Below are positions 9,817 through 22,100 of a DNA stretch of 64,000 nt, piece by piece. Made by a program: the position numbers and the translations under genes. The DNA comes from Ulota crispa (lineage: Eukaryota > Streptophyta > Bryopsida > Orthotrichales > Orthotrichaceae). Under the pieces are notes generated by a model. That model was not told the DNA's origin and searched no databases. It saw only the letters and a program-made list of their open reading frames with translations. Location of the stretch: the NCBI GenBank assembly GCA_963920765.1, contig OY987242.1:17632002-17696001 (forward strand), in the 5' to 3' direction. Numbering within the stretch: position 1 is the stretch's first letter; each line of letters begins with the position of its first letter.

Positions 9817-12800
9817 TCAATCATAGAGAAGCTTCTTAAGTCTGCTCAATGCTTCACTAGCTGTTTTATTTGTAGGTTCAAAAATAAGAGCTTGCCTAAA
9901 ATCTGCACACCAGACACGCATACAAGAAAAATGATATATCAGAAATCATTGGATTCTCTTGTGAGCACATGCAGATAGAAGGGCTAGTGTAATTTTAAAA
10001 GGAAAAAACACCGAGTCTTTCCCCACCCGAATTTTATCTATCTATCTATCATGGACATTGTGTCACTGAAATTACATGATGATTGACCGATTTGACCCTA
10101 CGACAAATCAAGGTCTTTATCAGCGAGTTTTGTAATCTGTTCCCTTGTTACAACACATGCAATATGTGGCTTACATCACTGCAGAAGGTAAATGTCTCTA
10201 TTCCTAAACTTTCAAATGACTAAAGCTTGAACTTCCAAAATTCAAGTTTACCTTCCAAAATGCTGGTGTCAAATGACCAAAAAACAAAACCTATTAACCT
10301 AAAAAATAAGGACCATGCTCAAGATATAGGCAAATCTCTTGAGCAAACTATTAACCAGTCTTAAAACCACCTATATACTTACCTTCCAAAGTACAAACTT
10401 CTCAGGGTGATAGAATGCACTGACTAAAAAAGACTCTAGTCGAGATCCATATACTTAGAATCCTCAGAAATCCTCACAAATCGTCTAGTAATGGCCAAGA
10501 GGGTTAAGAAAGTACTAGATTTTCACAAAAGAAAGAAACCACGAGGCGTTTGTTTCTAGCTTGAGAAATGCTGTTTTTTTCTGTACTTCCTCTTAATGTC
10601 TGTACTAGTTTCAAACCTTTGCAAGCAAAAGGGCAGGCTCCCAACGGTGGAAGACAAAGTGCTACGAGCAAGAGTTCGGTTACTTTTCAGAACTGTGCAA
10701 GACATTCAAACCAGAGAAAGCACCCGTCCACAAGCACAGGGAAAGGCAAAAGCAGGAGATAGACGCTTGTGACCTTCATCGGATTCCTTGTAATATCCCA
10801 AAAACTCACGAGCAGTGCCTCTCCTCAGATATGCTTTGACGCTCTGCAGAACCAATTCCACACCAGAAAATATAAGCCAACACAAGCACGAAAACGTGTA
10901 AAAAAGTGCCATCAAAAAGCAAAAGTTCCACAACTACGATTCATTAAAGTAGCATACACTCACCTTCTTATCGAAATTCAGTGCCTTCGTACAATCAGAT
11001 TCTGCCTCTGGAAAACTGCAAAAAAGTGTAGGAAGTTGTGTGAGCTGCCGGGGTTGTCCTAAACCCTAAATCCTAAACCTCACTTTCGTAACAGAGCTGA
11101 GAACTCTCTATGAGAGCAAAGTTGACAGAAAAAATGCTTGAGAAATTTCAACTCCAATAACTTACTTGCAAAGTTGAAGATACGCCATGGCACGATTATT
11201 GTAGTACGTAGCGTTGTTTCCATCCATACGAATAGCATCAGTGTAATGATTGACAGCTTTCTTAAAGTCCTTCTCTTTGAATGCTGCATTACCCTGCACT
11301 CATGAATCATGAAAACGTCAATGCTACAGAACCTCTTTTATCTGTTTAGTTTGCTGCGAATATATAGCATAAAAAAAGGGTAAAGATCATAGTTTGCTTG
11401 TCCCTACTAACTGATGACTTAAATGGTAAAGGGAAATTTTGAACGTTCTTTGGAAGGTTTTAAAAAAATGAGTTAGTGGAAATTGATTTTTTTTGAAATC
11501 TTAAGAAAGAGAAGGCTTCGTCAGGTTCGAGATTCACACCTTCTCCTTGGCCAATTCTGCAGCGTCATTGTTACTATTGTTCAAGTTGGAATGTTGTTCA
11601 CTAGCGAGCTTATCTTCTTCCTGCACTGTGGCATACAAAGCTAGTAGTGTATCAAGTAGAAACCGATCAGAACCCTGCCTTGCAATGAGGGATACTGCCA
11701 TAGGCACATTGCTATGCTCTCCCACTGGCATTGTAACCTGCATTGATTTCGCAAAATGTCAATTAAAACTAAAACATAACAAACAAAAAGACAGGAAGAA
11801 ACAACATGTCACTAAACCCCTATAGTGTAATAACTTGAAGAGCACTTTTGATAAAGATTCAACACCGAAAAGACCAAGGTTATAAAAAACAGCTAAATTG
11901 ATTGATCACGTCGTGAAATATGTATTTAAGATGGGATCAAATCTTGTGTCACCAAACTTACAAAGAACATGGCATGTGCTGATGTGAAAACAAACACAAT
12001 TGGACAAAAACGAAGTCCACATGAACAACTGCCAAAAAAACGTGAGATTCAATTTGCGCATCTTAGTCCTTTGAGGAATAATATACAAAAAACTGCAGTC
12101 AAAACCAACAAACTGGAGGAGATGGGGAATGGAGGGATACCTGACAGCCACCTGACATGCCTGCTATACATATCAGATCCATAGTCCTATTTCGAAATTC
12201 CTCAAGCGCTTCGGGTCTGGTGCTTAACTTGGGAGGTATGTCTGGAACGGTAGGCAACACCAGAAGCGTATCGTTCTATTGTACACAAAAACAAGAAAAA
12301 AAACAACCTGGTGAGCTTTCAAACAGAGTTTTGAGATTTTATGATTGTCACGTAAAGTCAAATGTACTTGTAATAGCTTAACTCTTATGAAACAAAATCT
12401 CACTCACTTTGCTCAGTAAACTCAATTCTATTAACTTTCTGGAACTACAGGTTACCTTGAGGAGGTCATTGATGGAATAACGAGCTTCATCCTTGATTCT
12501 CTGTAGCAGAGGTACCAAGTGAGAACTGGTGTCAAGCGCAGCTTTTGCTCGTGCAGCTGTAGCTGGTGCCAGGTCCGGTGTTGCAGTGGTTAACCATTCT
12601 TCATGGTTTACCTTGAACTCCCATCTGTGAATGCACGAAGGCATAAGTTCCACCAATAAACAAAAAAAGCGAAATTTACCCTGTATAATTATAACTTGCT
12701 ATGGAGAAGCGAATTAAAAACATCACATTATTTAACGGAAATCCATACAAGTACAGCAAACCCGTGGTCCTTTTCCAGCTACCACTTTTAGATTTAGAGA

Positions 12801-15117
12801 GTCAGCTGCAATTTTATGGTGCCCACCTCTGAATCATCTGCATGGCAATCCGAAGTAAAGACAAAGCTCCCAAATCAGAACCACCACTGATCTCTTTCTG
12901 CAGATCCTTCAGACTTGGTACATTTCTAGCTACAAAATCTCCAAGATTGACGTGCTGCAACACTTGTCCTGTGGAAAAGCAAAGACAAACAACAGCGAAA
13001 TAAGAACTCTGAACGTCTGAATCTATCTGTAAGCTAATCAATCAGAGAGACAGCCTACAAAACACTGACAAAAAGGAAAAAATAAAAAAAATAAAAACGA
13101 AGAAATTGCAAGACGTGGTCAAAAAGCATACGTCCAAGGAGCTTCTGAATGGATCTGACAACTGTCCCCACAGACTGTTCATTAGGAATTAATGAAAGTT
13201 GGAAGCAATCGTCAGCGATGAGAAACCGTCGTGGTTGTCTCACAGCCATGTAAGGAAGTTGAAGCAAAATGTGCCCTACTTGTCGCAGGACTGATGCATC
13301 CCTTGCAAAACAACCTGCAATATACACTTAAAAATTAGTGACTGAAGGAAACCATGCACCAGTACAAACACCAGACTCAAATCACACCGAAATCAAGAGA
13401 AAACCGCATCATCCAAGGAATAATAGTAAAAGATGCCAAATATGATCACTCAAGCTATACCATGGAGTAGAATGTGAATATAACACAAAGCAAACAGAAC
13501 ACTTACCAACAGAATCAAAGCTTTGCGCCATAGGAACAACTCCAACCACAGGAATAGCTCCATGGGAAGGCCGGAATCCTAGAATCCCACAAAACGCCGC
13601 TGGAACTCGCACACTACCAGCAGTATCCGTGCCTAATATCTCAAGCAACCACACATTTAGGCCACCCTTGAAAAACACCAATCTTTAGCAAAAATTGTGC
13701 ACTTTGAATTGAATAAGATTCCAAAGTACACCCACCCAGTGAGAAATCGACAAGGTCTGCAGCCACAGCAACTCCTGACCCGCTTGACGACCCTCCTGGC
13801 ACACGATTCGGTGCCGCAGGATTGACTGGTGTTCCGTAGTGCATATTATCTCCAATAATGCTACAAAAATCCACATTTTTTCCTCATATCAGGTCAGTGA
13901 AGTATTATAAGCATGTGTCGTTATTGCAACCACAGTGCCAGCCAGCTTTAGTACAAAGAGCAGCTTGGCCTCTTGCAAAACTCTTACTCCCTCTGTCCCT
14001 CTAAAAAGCTCCAAATTAGACACATTTCTTGTACCACTAAAAAGCTCCCTTTTGTTGATTTCAAACGCTAGGAAAGCGTTTGCCATGTTCAATGATCTCA
14101 TGGGGACAAGTTAAGCAATTAGAGAGCATTCCTCTCCTAGCAAGCATTGCTTTGCCCATATGAGGTATACCATTGTTGCTACTAATCTTTAAATCATCAG
14201 TAATAAGGAGCTAGCAAAATGCACAAATATGGTACTTTTAACATGGAATTTGGGTGCCTACACGGTGACATGAAAGCTGGAGATTTTGCACACATTTGGT
14301 AGACGGTATACTGATTCTAGAATGCATGTGTCACTAGCACAAACACTAAAACAGAGTTAATCCTTCATAAGGAAGCTTTTTGGACGTTTTTAGAGGGACA
14401 AAGGGAGTATCTTTGAAGTGAGTTGCAAGCAGTAAAATAAATACCTGTAAGCAAGTTCATCCATATGAAGTTTTCCAACGCAGGTCGCGCCAGCGTCAAT
14501 AAGAAAATTGACAGCTGGAGCGGTCCGGGTCGCAGGCTCATGTGTTGCTGCCCAGTCTGGATTCCCAAAACCTGTCACCTTCCCTTCCACATCAAATCTG
14601 TACTCCACCACACCAACCAACCATTCAAAAAGCTTAGTCTCAAAAACTGAATCTGGTTCTTGTACCCAAGTAGAGCAAGTGTTGCAGCTAAGTGTGTAAC
14701 TATTCAAAGAGCCACTTTTGCAACCAGATTATCAGCTAAAGAGAGAGGGTTGTGGAAAGAGAGTGTGTAACTATTCAAAGAGCCACCTTTGCAACCAGAT
14801 GATCAGCTGAAGAGAGAGAGAGAGTTGTGGAAAGAGAGAGTTTCTGTAGAGAAAACAAAGGAATTCAATTCAACAAGAGCTTGAGTTGGCGATGGGACTT
14901 ACATGTCCTTGATGGCGAATGTAAGTCCTGAGAGAGGAAGTGGAGCACTGGGAGGCGGTGGCGGTGGCGGAGGCAGCAACTCGAAGTACTCTATGAAGGC
15001 GCCATTGTCCTTCTTCTTGCTTGACAATCTCAGAGCTCGCCGCAGAATAAAAATTCCGGCCAAGCCGAGGCCTACCAGCAGCCCCAACGACTTCACCAGA
15101 TTCTTCTCATTCGGCAT
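9817..15117 (-). CDS. OEP64: OEP64/TOC64-family outer-membrane protein: amidase-like domain plus TPRs
   Basis: Thirteen exons, all with GT-AG introns: 15117-14903, 14597-14445, 13860-13736, 13632-13507, 13314-13132, 12968-12827, 12624-12456, 12275-12141, 11737-11540, 11293-11166, 11015-10964, 10843-10774 and 9902-9817. They sum to 1782 nt, giving 593 aa, the usual size. The start is the Met of MPNEKNLVK; a hydrophobic segment at about 10-26 acts as signal anchor. Next come a Pro-rich linker, the amidase-signature fold (about 65-470) and a C-terminal TPR clamp (about 483-590). Family role: docking of Hsp90/Hsp70-bound preproteins at the chloroplast (TOC64) or mitochondrial (OM64) surface. PGGSSSGSGVAVAA and VDFSLG resemble OM64. 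Lys114, Ser147 and Ser171 (in TDTAGSVRVPA) make a complete amidase triad, while many family members have Gly at the nucleophile position. A Stowaway-like MITE fills most of intron 2. Its divergent neighbour is a paralogue. Confidence 0.93.
13987..14407. repeat. Stowaway-like MITE S2
   Basis: 421 bp, ends CTCCCTCTGTCCCTCTAAAA and the reverse complement of GTTTTTAGAGGGACAAAGGG, flanked by TA at 13985-13986 and 14408-14409. It occupies most of intron 2 (13861-14444) of the minus-strand OEP64 gene. The same family occurs in inverted orientation at 18989-19410. Confidence 0.9.
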
Positions 15118-16147
15118 GGTGGCGACCACAAATACCAACTACACCTCTGTTCTTTATTCTTCCAGCTCACGAATTCTGAAGAAAGGTTTGTCACAATAAG
15201 AGTTTTAATGAGTGCTTGACCTCTTGAGAACTGGCTGAGGTTGTCCTATCAATCTATTGCTAGAATTCCTCATGCACACCATCAGTTGCCACCATTCACG
15301 TGAAGCCAAATTCACGACCAAGTTGCTTAACCTCAACCTCGCGCTCCAAAGCAGCGCTGATCAGAACGAGACGAATTCAAACCAGGCTTAAGCTTAAGTT
15401 TCAGACTAAGTTATGACATGAGCTGGAGTTCGTCAAGTGACGAGTCCATCGACACAAAAGCGCTGAAACCCTAAAAAAAGCTTGAATTCCGCGACCACCA
15501 ATCTGCCGGATGAGCAACCGAAGTGCATTGAAGGAGCTTCACTTCGACTGGCCCACACTGACACAACTCTGAAGTAAATAATATGCCACACTCTGATAAC
15601 GTCCGAAGTAAGTTAAGTTTAGTTAAGAAACAGTCACGCTCACAAAACAGTACAAAAGGTCTCACGAGCAAATTAGGGTTTGCGAGCTACGAATGACTGT
15701 CCTTCCAGCTTTCCTGAGTGGATAACTTTACCCTATCGCCCATTCGCCCTTCATCCATATCCAGTTCGCTTTGTACGACCTCACACGTCGTTGTTCCTTT
15801 GCAAAACTGTGTCTTTGAGTGACGTCTTAACATGTGGCATTTGAATGTAAGACAAAACCGAGGTGACCAATTTGGCAACGCTTTTGTTAACTGCCGAAAA
15901 TGGAGGGCTGGAGGGTGAGTTATATACCATGCTGCTTTGCCTTGCAAGCTATGATGGCAAGCATTTGCGGAGGAGCGAGAGCAACTGGAATTTGGAGAAT
16001 GCTCTTGATGATCAGTTGAATACAAAACCCTAATCTGGTATAACGAAATGCCAGGATTGCACATTCATAACAAAAACTAAGACCGGCGTTATCTGCTGGT
16101 ATGGTGGACTTTCGGAAACAAGACAAGAACTGAGGCGGACACAAAAC
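15118..16147. promoter_or_regulatory. Shared divergent upstream region of the paired OEP64/TOC64 genes
   Basis: 1030 bp between the two start codons of head-to-head paralogues, so it must hold both promoters and 5' leaders unless one is silent. I see no convincing TATA box or symmetric inverted repeat. Open frames here show no family motif. Role inferred from gene arrangement only. Confidence 0.5.
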
Positions 16148-19100
16148 ATGCCTGAACCACAAGGGATATCGGTACCCATAAAGTGTTGTCGTAAAGCAGC
16201 GCCACCGGCGTTTGACTGGCAAGACTGGCATCAGATTTCGTGTGAAATCTCGAAACGGAGAACGCCACTGATCGTGCTCGGATTATCAGTCGTTGGCATT
16301 GCTGGTCTTTATGTGTTGGTGAAGACGGGGAAGGTTAATCTTTCATGTTTGCGACGTTTTTGCCTCCAGACGCAACCTAAACACACCGGCACGTCGACAA
16401 ACCCGCAACTTGGCGAGTGCAGATTCGGCTTCCAAGATCTGTGAGCACTATCTATCTCCCCCTCATTCAAAACATCGCATCTCTCTCTTTGACAGCTTGA
16501 TGAGTCAGCTGAAATCCCGAAGATGTAGAGTATATGCTTTGTGTCGATCTCACAGACATGGGTTCTTTTTGAGGATGGACAGTTTTGATGCGGAGGCTGT
16601 CATCACTGGATTCGGAAGCCATGATTGGGAGCAAACACATACGCCGGCCATGCAGTCGGCGGTTGCGATTGACCTCGTGCTTAAAGCTGGAGCCGTGTCC
16701 ACTGGAAAGCAAACCATGGACGAATTCGGGTTAAGGTACAAACAAACACATTGGTTTCTCCGCCAAGCTTCATAACCTGAAAAAAACATCCTGTACAATC
16801 ACCAACTCTTTAGGAAACCCAGATTTCTTTTGATCGCCATGCTTGAAAAGGAATTTGTTACTTTTCATGCTGTTCTTCATTCGGTATGTTTGCAAGTGGG
16901 ATCATGCTCTCAGTGATTGCAACATACAAGCTTCTTCTTCGTTAGCTACATTTCTATACCGTCATTTGAATTCTCTGAAATGAATGTAGCTCGTTGCATT
17001 GGATTCTTTCTTTTGTTGTTTCATGAAGAGAATCGGTGAAAGGTTTCTGGTTTTTTCTTTCTTTCTTTGTATGTGTTTAGATTGGTCCTTGCTTCAAACC
17101 ATGTGGTACTTGGAATGAGCATGTGCACTCTGAACTATGGCTCGTGTCATCACCGGAAACGTTTTGAAAGAGTGATTTGTGTTGATGGTGGGGCAGCATG
17201 TTCGGTAGAAACAGGCGTGACGGGACCACCGACAATCCTGTAGCTCCAAAGCATTTCGCTGGAGGAGCGGCGTGTGGCTCTGGTGTTGCAGTTGCCTCAA
17301 AAGCTGTCGACTTTGCACTTGGTATGGAATTTACACACATGTGCACCTGCTCCTTTCTGCTCCTTTTCTGCTCCTTTCTGATCCTTTTCTGCTCCTTTCT
17401 GATCCTTTCTGCTCATTTGTGCTCATCTCTGCTCCTTTCTGCTCATTTGTGCTCTTTTTCTGCTCATTTGTGCTGCCCCTTTCTGCTCAGTTGTGCTGCT
17501 CATTTTTGCTCATTTTTGCTGCTCATTTCTGCTCAATTTTGCTGCTCATTTCTGCTCATTTCTGCTGCTATTTCTGCTCATTTCTGCTCATTTTTGCTGC
17601 TAATTTCTGCTAATTTCTGCTCCTTTCTGCTGCTCATTTCTGCTCTTTTTCTACACTGAAAACTAAAACTACAACTTATTATAAGTCTAATCATGGTAAA
17701 TGCAATTTTCCAAACTTGCTGGATGTCATGGTAAAATGCCATCAATACAGTACTACTGAAAACCAGCTTAACCTTCAGTGCCTGTGAATGCATGAGTGGC
17801 AGCGGTTGATACAATCGGAGGAACACGGATTCCTGCAGCGTTTTGCGGCATTTTTGGGTACCGGGCGTCGCATGGAGTGATCTCTACCGTGGGAGTGATC
17901 CCAGTGGCACCAAGTCTTGATGTTGTAGGTACGCATGACAGGCACATCCCCTGGAATCAAATAAAACACTAAGCCAAGCAAAAAAAACCGACACTCTCGT
18001 TCTCCCTTAAATCTATTGATTATGCCAGTATATAACTAAGTATCGACTATGCAAAGTGCATAATTACACTTTTCCAGAAACTATTTTGGTATGCAAAACA
18101 TCAAGAGTTGCTTACAAAACATCAAGAGATATATTCAAGTCAAAATAACATGCAACACTTTGGAAAACACATATGCAAAACATTGGAAAATTTTCCTATT
18201 TCCAAGGACGCAGATGGAAAGTTTATAAGTACATGAGTAGTCCATACTAGCTAGTATACGGGCACATGCTTTGCTCAAGTTGGACGTGCGTGGGTAATGC
18301 AACATTCAACTTTATAAAAAATCAATATCTTACAATTGGGTCATTTTGACCCTCTTTTTAAACTAAACATAGTAATTGCTTTCATCACAATGCTACTTTG
18401 TAATACTTTCCTAGGGGCGCTTGCTGTTTTGTTGGTTTTTTTAGCACATGGTTGAAGGGTGTTTGGTGTTTTATATTTTGGGGCATTTTTTTATTGCTTC
18501 AACTTCCACCAAAAAGTTGTAGAACGTTTTGGAAAAGGGCACAGAGTCAGTAAGGAAAATCCTCCCACTTAAGGTAAGTAGCTCAAATTGCGTCCCCTCT
18601 CAAATAAGGCGTCCCATACGTAACTCAAGAATGGATATGAGGTGATTCTTGAACGGACCCTCCTTAGTCATAAAAGAAAAGGTGTATTCTATTGCAAGAA
18701 CCAATCACACTCCTTGATTTCACCTCATCTCTTTACAAGTTGCAAGGGAATAGTTTATGGAAGACCTAGAATCACAAATAGGTACATCCTACAAAAATAC
18801 TTTGAAAATTCATCACCAACTCAATAATGCTTCAAAAAATATGAAAAAAATTATGTTACATTTGGCATCCATTTCTCTTTGTCTGAAAATTACACAAATA
18901 CGTATTTGTCTAAAAAGCCCATGAAAATGCAGATCAGCCCTTAAAATGTCACTTTTTGAGCTACCTACCTTAGTAGTATAGATAGATACTCCCTCTATCC
19001 CTCTAAAAATGTCTAAAAAGCTTCCTTGCAAAGGAGTAACTTTGTTTTTACTCTTTGTGCTAGTGACACATGCATTCTAGAATTGATATACCATCTACCA

Positions 19101-22100
19101 AATGTATGCAAAATCTCCAACTTTCATGTCACCTTTTGGGCACCCAAATTCCATGCAAAAAGTACCATATGTGTGCATGTTGCTAGCTCCTCATTATTGA
19201 TGATTTAAAGATTGGTAGCAACAATGGTACTTCATATGGGCAAAGCCAAGCTTGCTAGGAGAGGAATGCTCTCTAATTGCTTAACTTGCCCCGATGAGAT
19301 CATTGCACTCGGCACACTCTCTTTCTCAACATTTGAAACCAAAAAAAGGGGGCTTTTGAGTGGTACAAGAAATGTGTCTGATTTGGAGATTTTTAGAAGG
19401 ACAGAGTGAGTACTTTGCTAGGGCCTTTAATACTTTGCTAGGGGCACTTGGTATTTTGTTGATTTCCTAGCACCGTTGGAGGATGTTTGGTGTTCTATGT
19501 TTAGGGCATCCTTTATTGTTTCAACTTACACCAAAAAGTTCTAAAAGGTTTTGGAAAAGGGCACGGAGTCAATGAGGAAAATCCTTCTACTCAGTAGTAA
19601 CACCATATTCATTGATTTGGGAAAAACAAGTGTCCCAACTTGTACTCACCCTCAAACCCAAAAAGTTAGATTCAAAGGTATCAGATTCAATCTAATCCAC
19701 AAAGATTTTTTCCCTTGCAAATCCCTCATCTCAGGTGAGGACACGTGTATAGTTTGAGGATTGAGGAGATCACCTCAAACTTCTGAAAGCAAGTCTAAAA
19801 GTCCCGAAATGTACCGTTTTTCCCAAATTAATGAATATGGTGTTTAGTATAGATAGATAGATTGGTGCTTTTGGCCGAGCTTCAGCAGATTAACACCAAG
19901 TGTTGTGATGTGTGTGCTGGTTTTTTTAGGGGTGTTGTGTGGGGATGCGCATGTGTTGCACCAAGTAGTGAAGGTGCTGCTGCAACAACCGGAGTTGGAA
20001 TGGGGTTCCCCCTCACAAGTGCTTGTTGCTGATGACTGCTTCGCCTTGTCCACCATCTCCTCCGTTCGGACAGCAGACCTTCTTGCCAAGGCGGTCTCTG
20101 AGACACTTGGACGTAGGTTGATAACTCCCAATTCATGCTCGCTTGCTTGCTTATATTTGCTCCAAACCATCTCCACATTGACCAATACACAAAAACCACA
20201 AAAAGTCCAAAAAAAATGTAGTTGTATTAAGGGAATTGCTAAAGCCACACCCAAAATTGTTAACGTCACACCCTTGTGAGTATGTAATTTGAATTTGAGA
20301 ATTCAATACTACTTTTTATATTCAAGTGGTCCATCATTCATTCAATCATGGCATTATCACCTCCTTGAAAGAAAGAAGAATAAATATAACTTTTTGCCTA
20401 ACTTTTATTGCACCATTACTAATTTTTTGATGTATTTTTGCTTTAAGTAATTCATAAGTTCTATATTTTTGATTTTAAATCCAAATACCTCCAAATTTTT
20501 TGAATATAGCCTTAGGGTATGTTCACACTTGGTGTTAAGAGGGGTATTAGCAAAGAAAAATTAGATGTCTTTGGACACACTTTAAGACTACATTCATATT
20601 GCTAATGCCCCTCCTAACATCAAGTGGGAACATACCCTTAGAATGATAGAGGTGAAACAAATCTTTTGATCCAAATCAAAAAAATCAAACATTAAAGTCT
20701 CACATTTCATGCTCAAAGCACACCTTGAGGTGTGGAGTTAGCAATTTTGGGTGTGGCTTTAGCAATTCCTTAATTAAATTAAGGTTTGGCAATGTTCATG
20801 TGGAATTGATTCTCTTGTCAGGCAGTCTCATACACCACGTGAACCTCGGAACGCACATCTCCAACAAAGTGCCGACTCTGAGGAACTTTTTGATGGAGGA
20901 AGAGCGGCTCCTCAAGCAAGACACGTCCCGATACACAACTTACGATGGCCTTCGAGATGCCATGCTCTTAATCTTGCGGTATATTTCATCCAACACCATA
21001 TTCAATAAATTGGGAAAAAAGGATACATTTTAGGACTTCTGAATTTTGCATTTTTAGAGAGTATTTGGTGGTTTATAGTGAATTTTATGATGATTTCTCC
21101 AAACTTTTACATCAATGATGTAGGATCTTGAAAATTTTATCATAAAACTCACTATAAACTACCAAAAATACTCTAAAAAATGACAAATTCATACGTCTCA
21201 AAATGAATCCTTTTTCCCAATTTATCAAATATGGTGTTATTCTTCTCTCAAATCCCTGCCACCCCCCCCCCCCTTTTTGCTGTTGTTAGTAAATTGTAAG
21301 AGGATTATAATGCTTCAAAACATGCCTCATTTGGAAATTATATGCAAAAACTACTCGAAAAACTATCATGTCGGTAGCCACTGTGATTTCAGAATTTAAC
21401 TGCCCAAAGAGCGGATAATTGGGATTTTTGGCAATTCACAGTAGTGTCTTAAGTTCTACATCTCGGAATATTTACATGGTTGTGCTTTTTGTAAGTTTTG
21501 GCGTCAAGAAGGTGGACTTTGCTCAAGCAAAAAACGAAAACTTAATTTCAAGCCCAAGTCTCACCATTTTTTTTGTTTTGATTAAAATATTCAAGGGTAT
21601 CTTTGGTTTGCCCACATTTTACCGCAATAGAGCTGGGATCTTGTCGTGAAGTTGGACTTGTGAAGTTGGGACGTGGAACTTAGTGTGAATCACCCTTAAA
21701 GTAAGTTGAGGTGTTCGAACAATCTAAAAATCAATGTGTGTACTTGTCATGGTGTCGCATGTGAGTACAATTACGTGTCTATAGACCTAAGTGGTGAACG
21801 TTTGGATAGGATTTCTGCTGATTTATTCACGCCATGGTTTAGTTGTGAAAGCCTTCGGTTCATGTTTGTACATTATATAATTGTTGTACACGTTGATCCA
21901 AAAGGGGTAAAATCATGTGGTTTAGCAAAGTATTTGCTTTGAAACAAAACACGGATAACTGAAAATATCAGTCGAAATTGGTTTAGAATGTTGGTTTTGC
22001 TGTGCTTTGCTTGCAGGGGAGAGTTCAAAGAAAAACACCGCAAGTGGTTCGAGGAAGTACATCCAGAGCTTTCCGCTGACGTGGACGTGCGAGTGAAATT

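Larger units (their letters stand above)
17929..19929. other. Repeat-filled intron 4 of the plus-strand OEP64-like gene
   Basis: A 2-kb intron. 18240-18440 is homologous to 29640-29930 (shared ATAATGCAACATTCAA and TTCATCACAATGCT). The piece 18405-18580 is directly repeated at 19435-19595 (shared CACCAAAAAGTT and TTGGAAAAGGGCAC). S3 and M3 MITEs are listed separately. Confidence 0.75.

Noticed and set aside
16148..16444. Stand-alone 98-codon protein
   Set aside because: The stop follows a GTGAGC donor. Splicing to 16583 restores phase and the OEP64-family sequence, so this is exon 1 of the larger gene.
17198..17659. 153-codon protein reading through the pyrimidine repeat
   Set aside because: Only its first part (to 17321) matches the OEP64 family, followed by a GTATGG donor; the rest is translation of a minisatellite in the intron.
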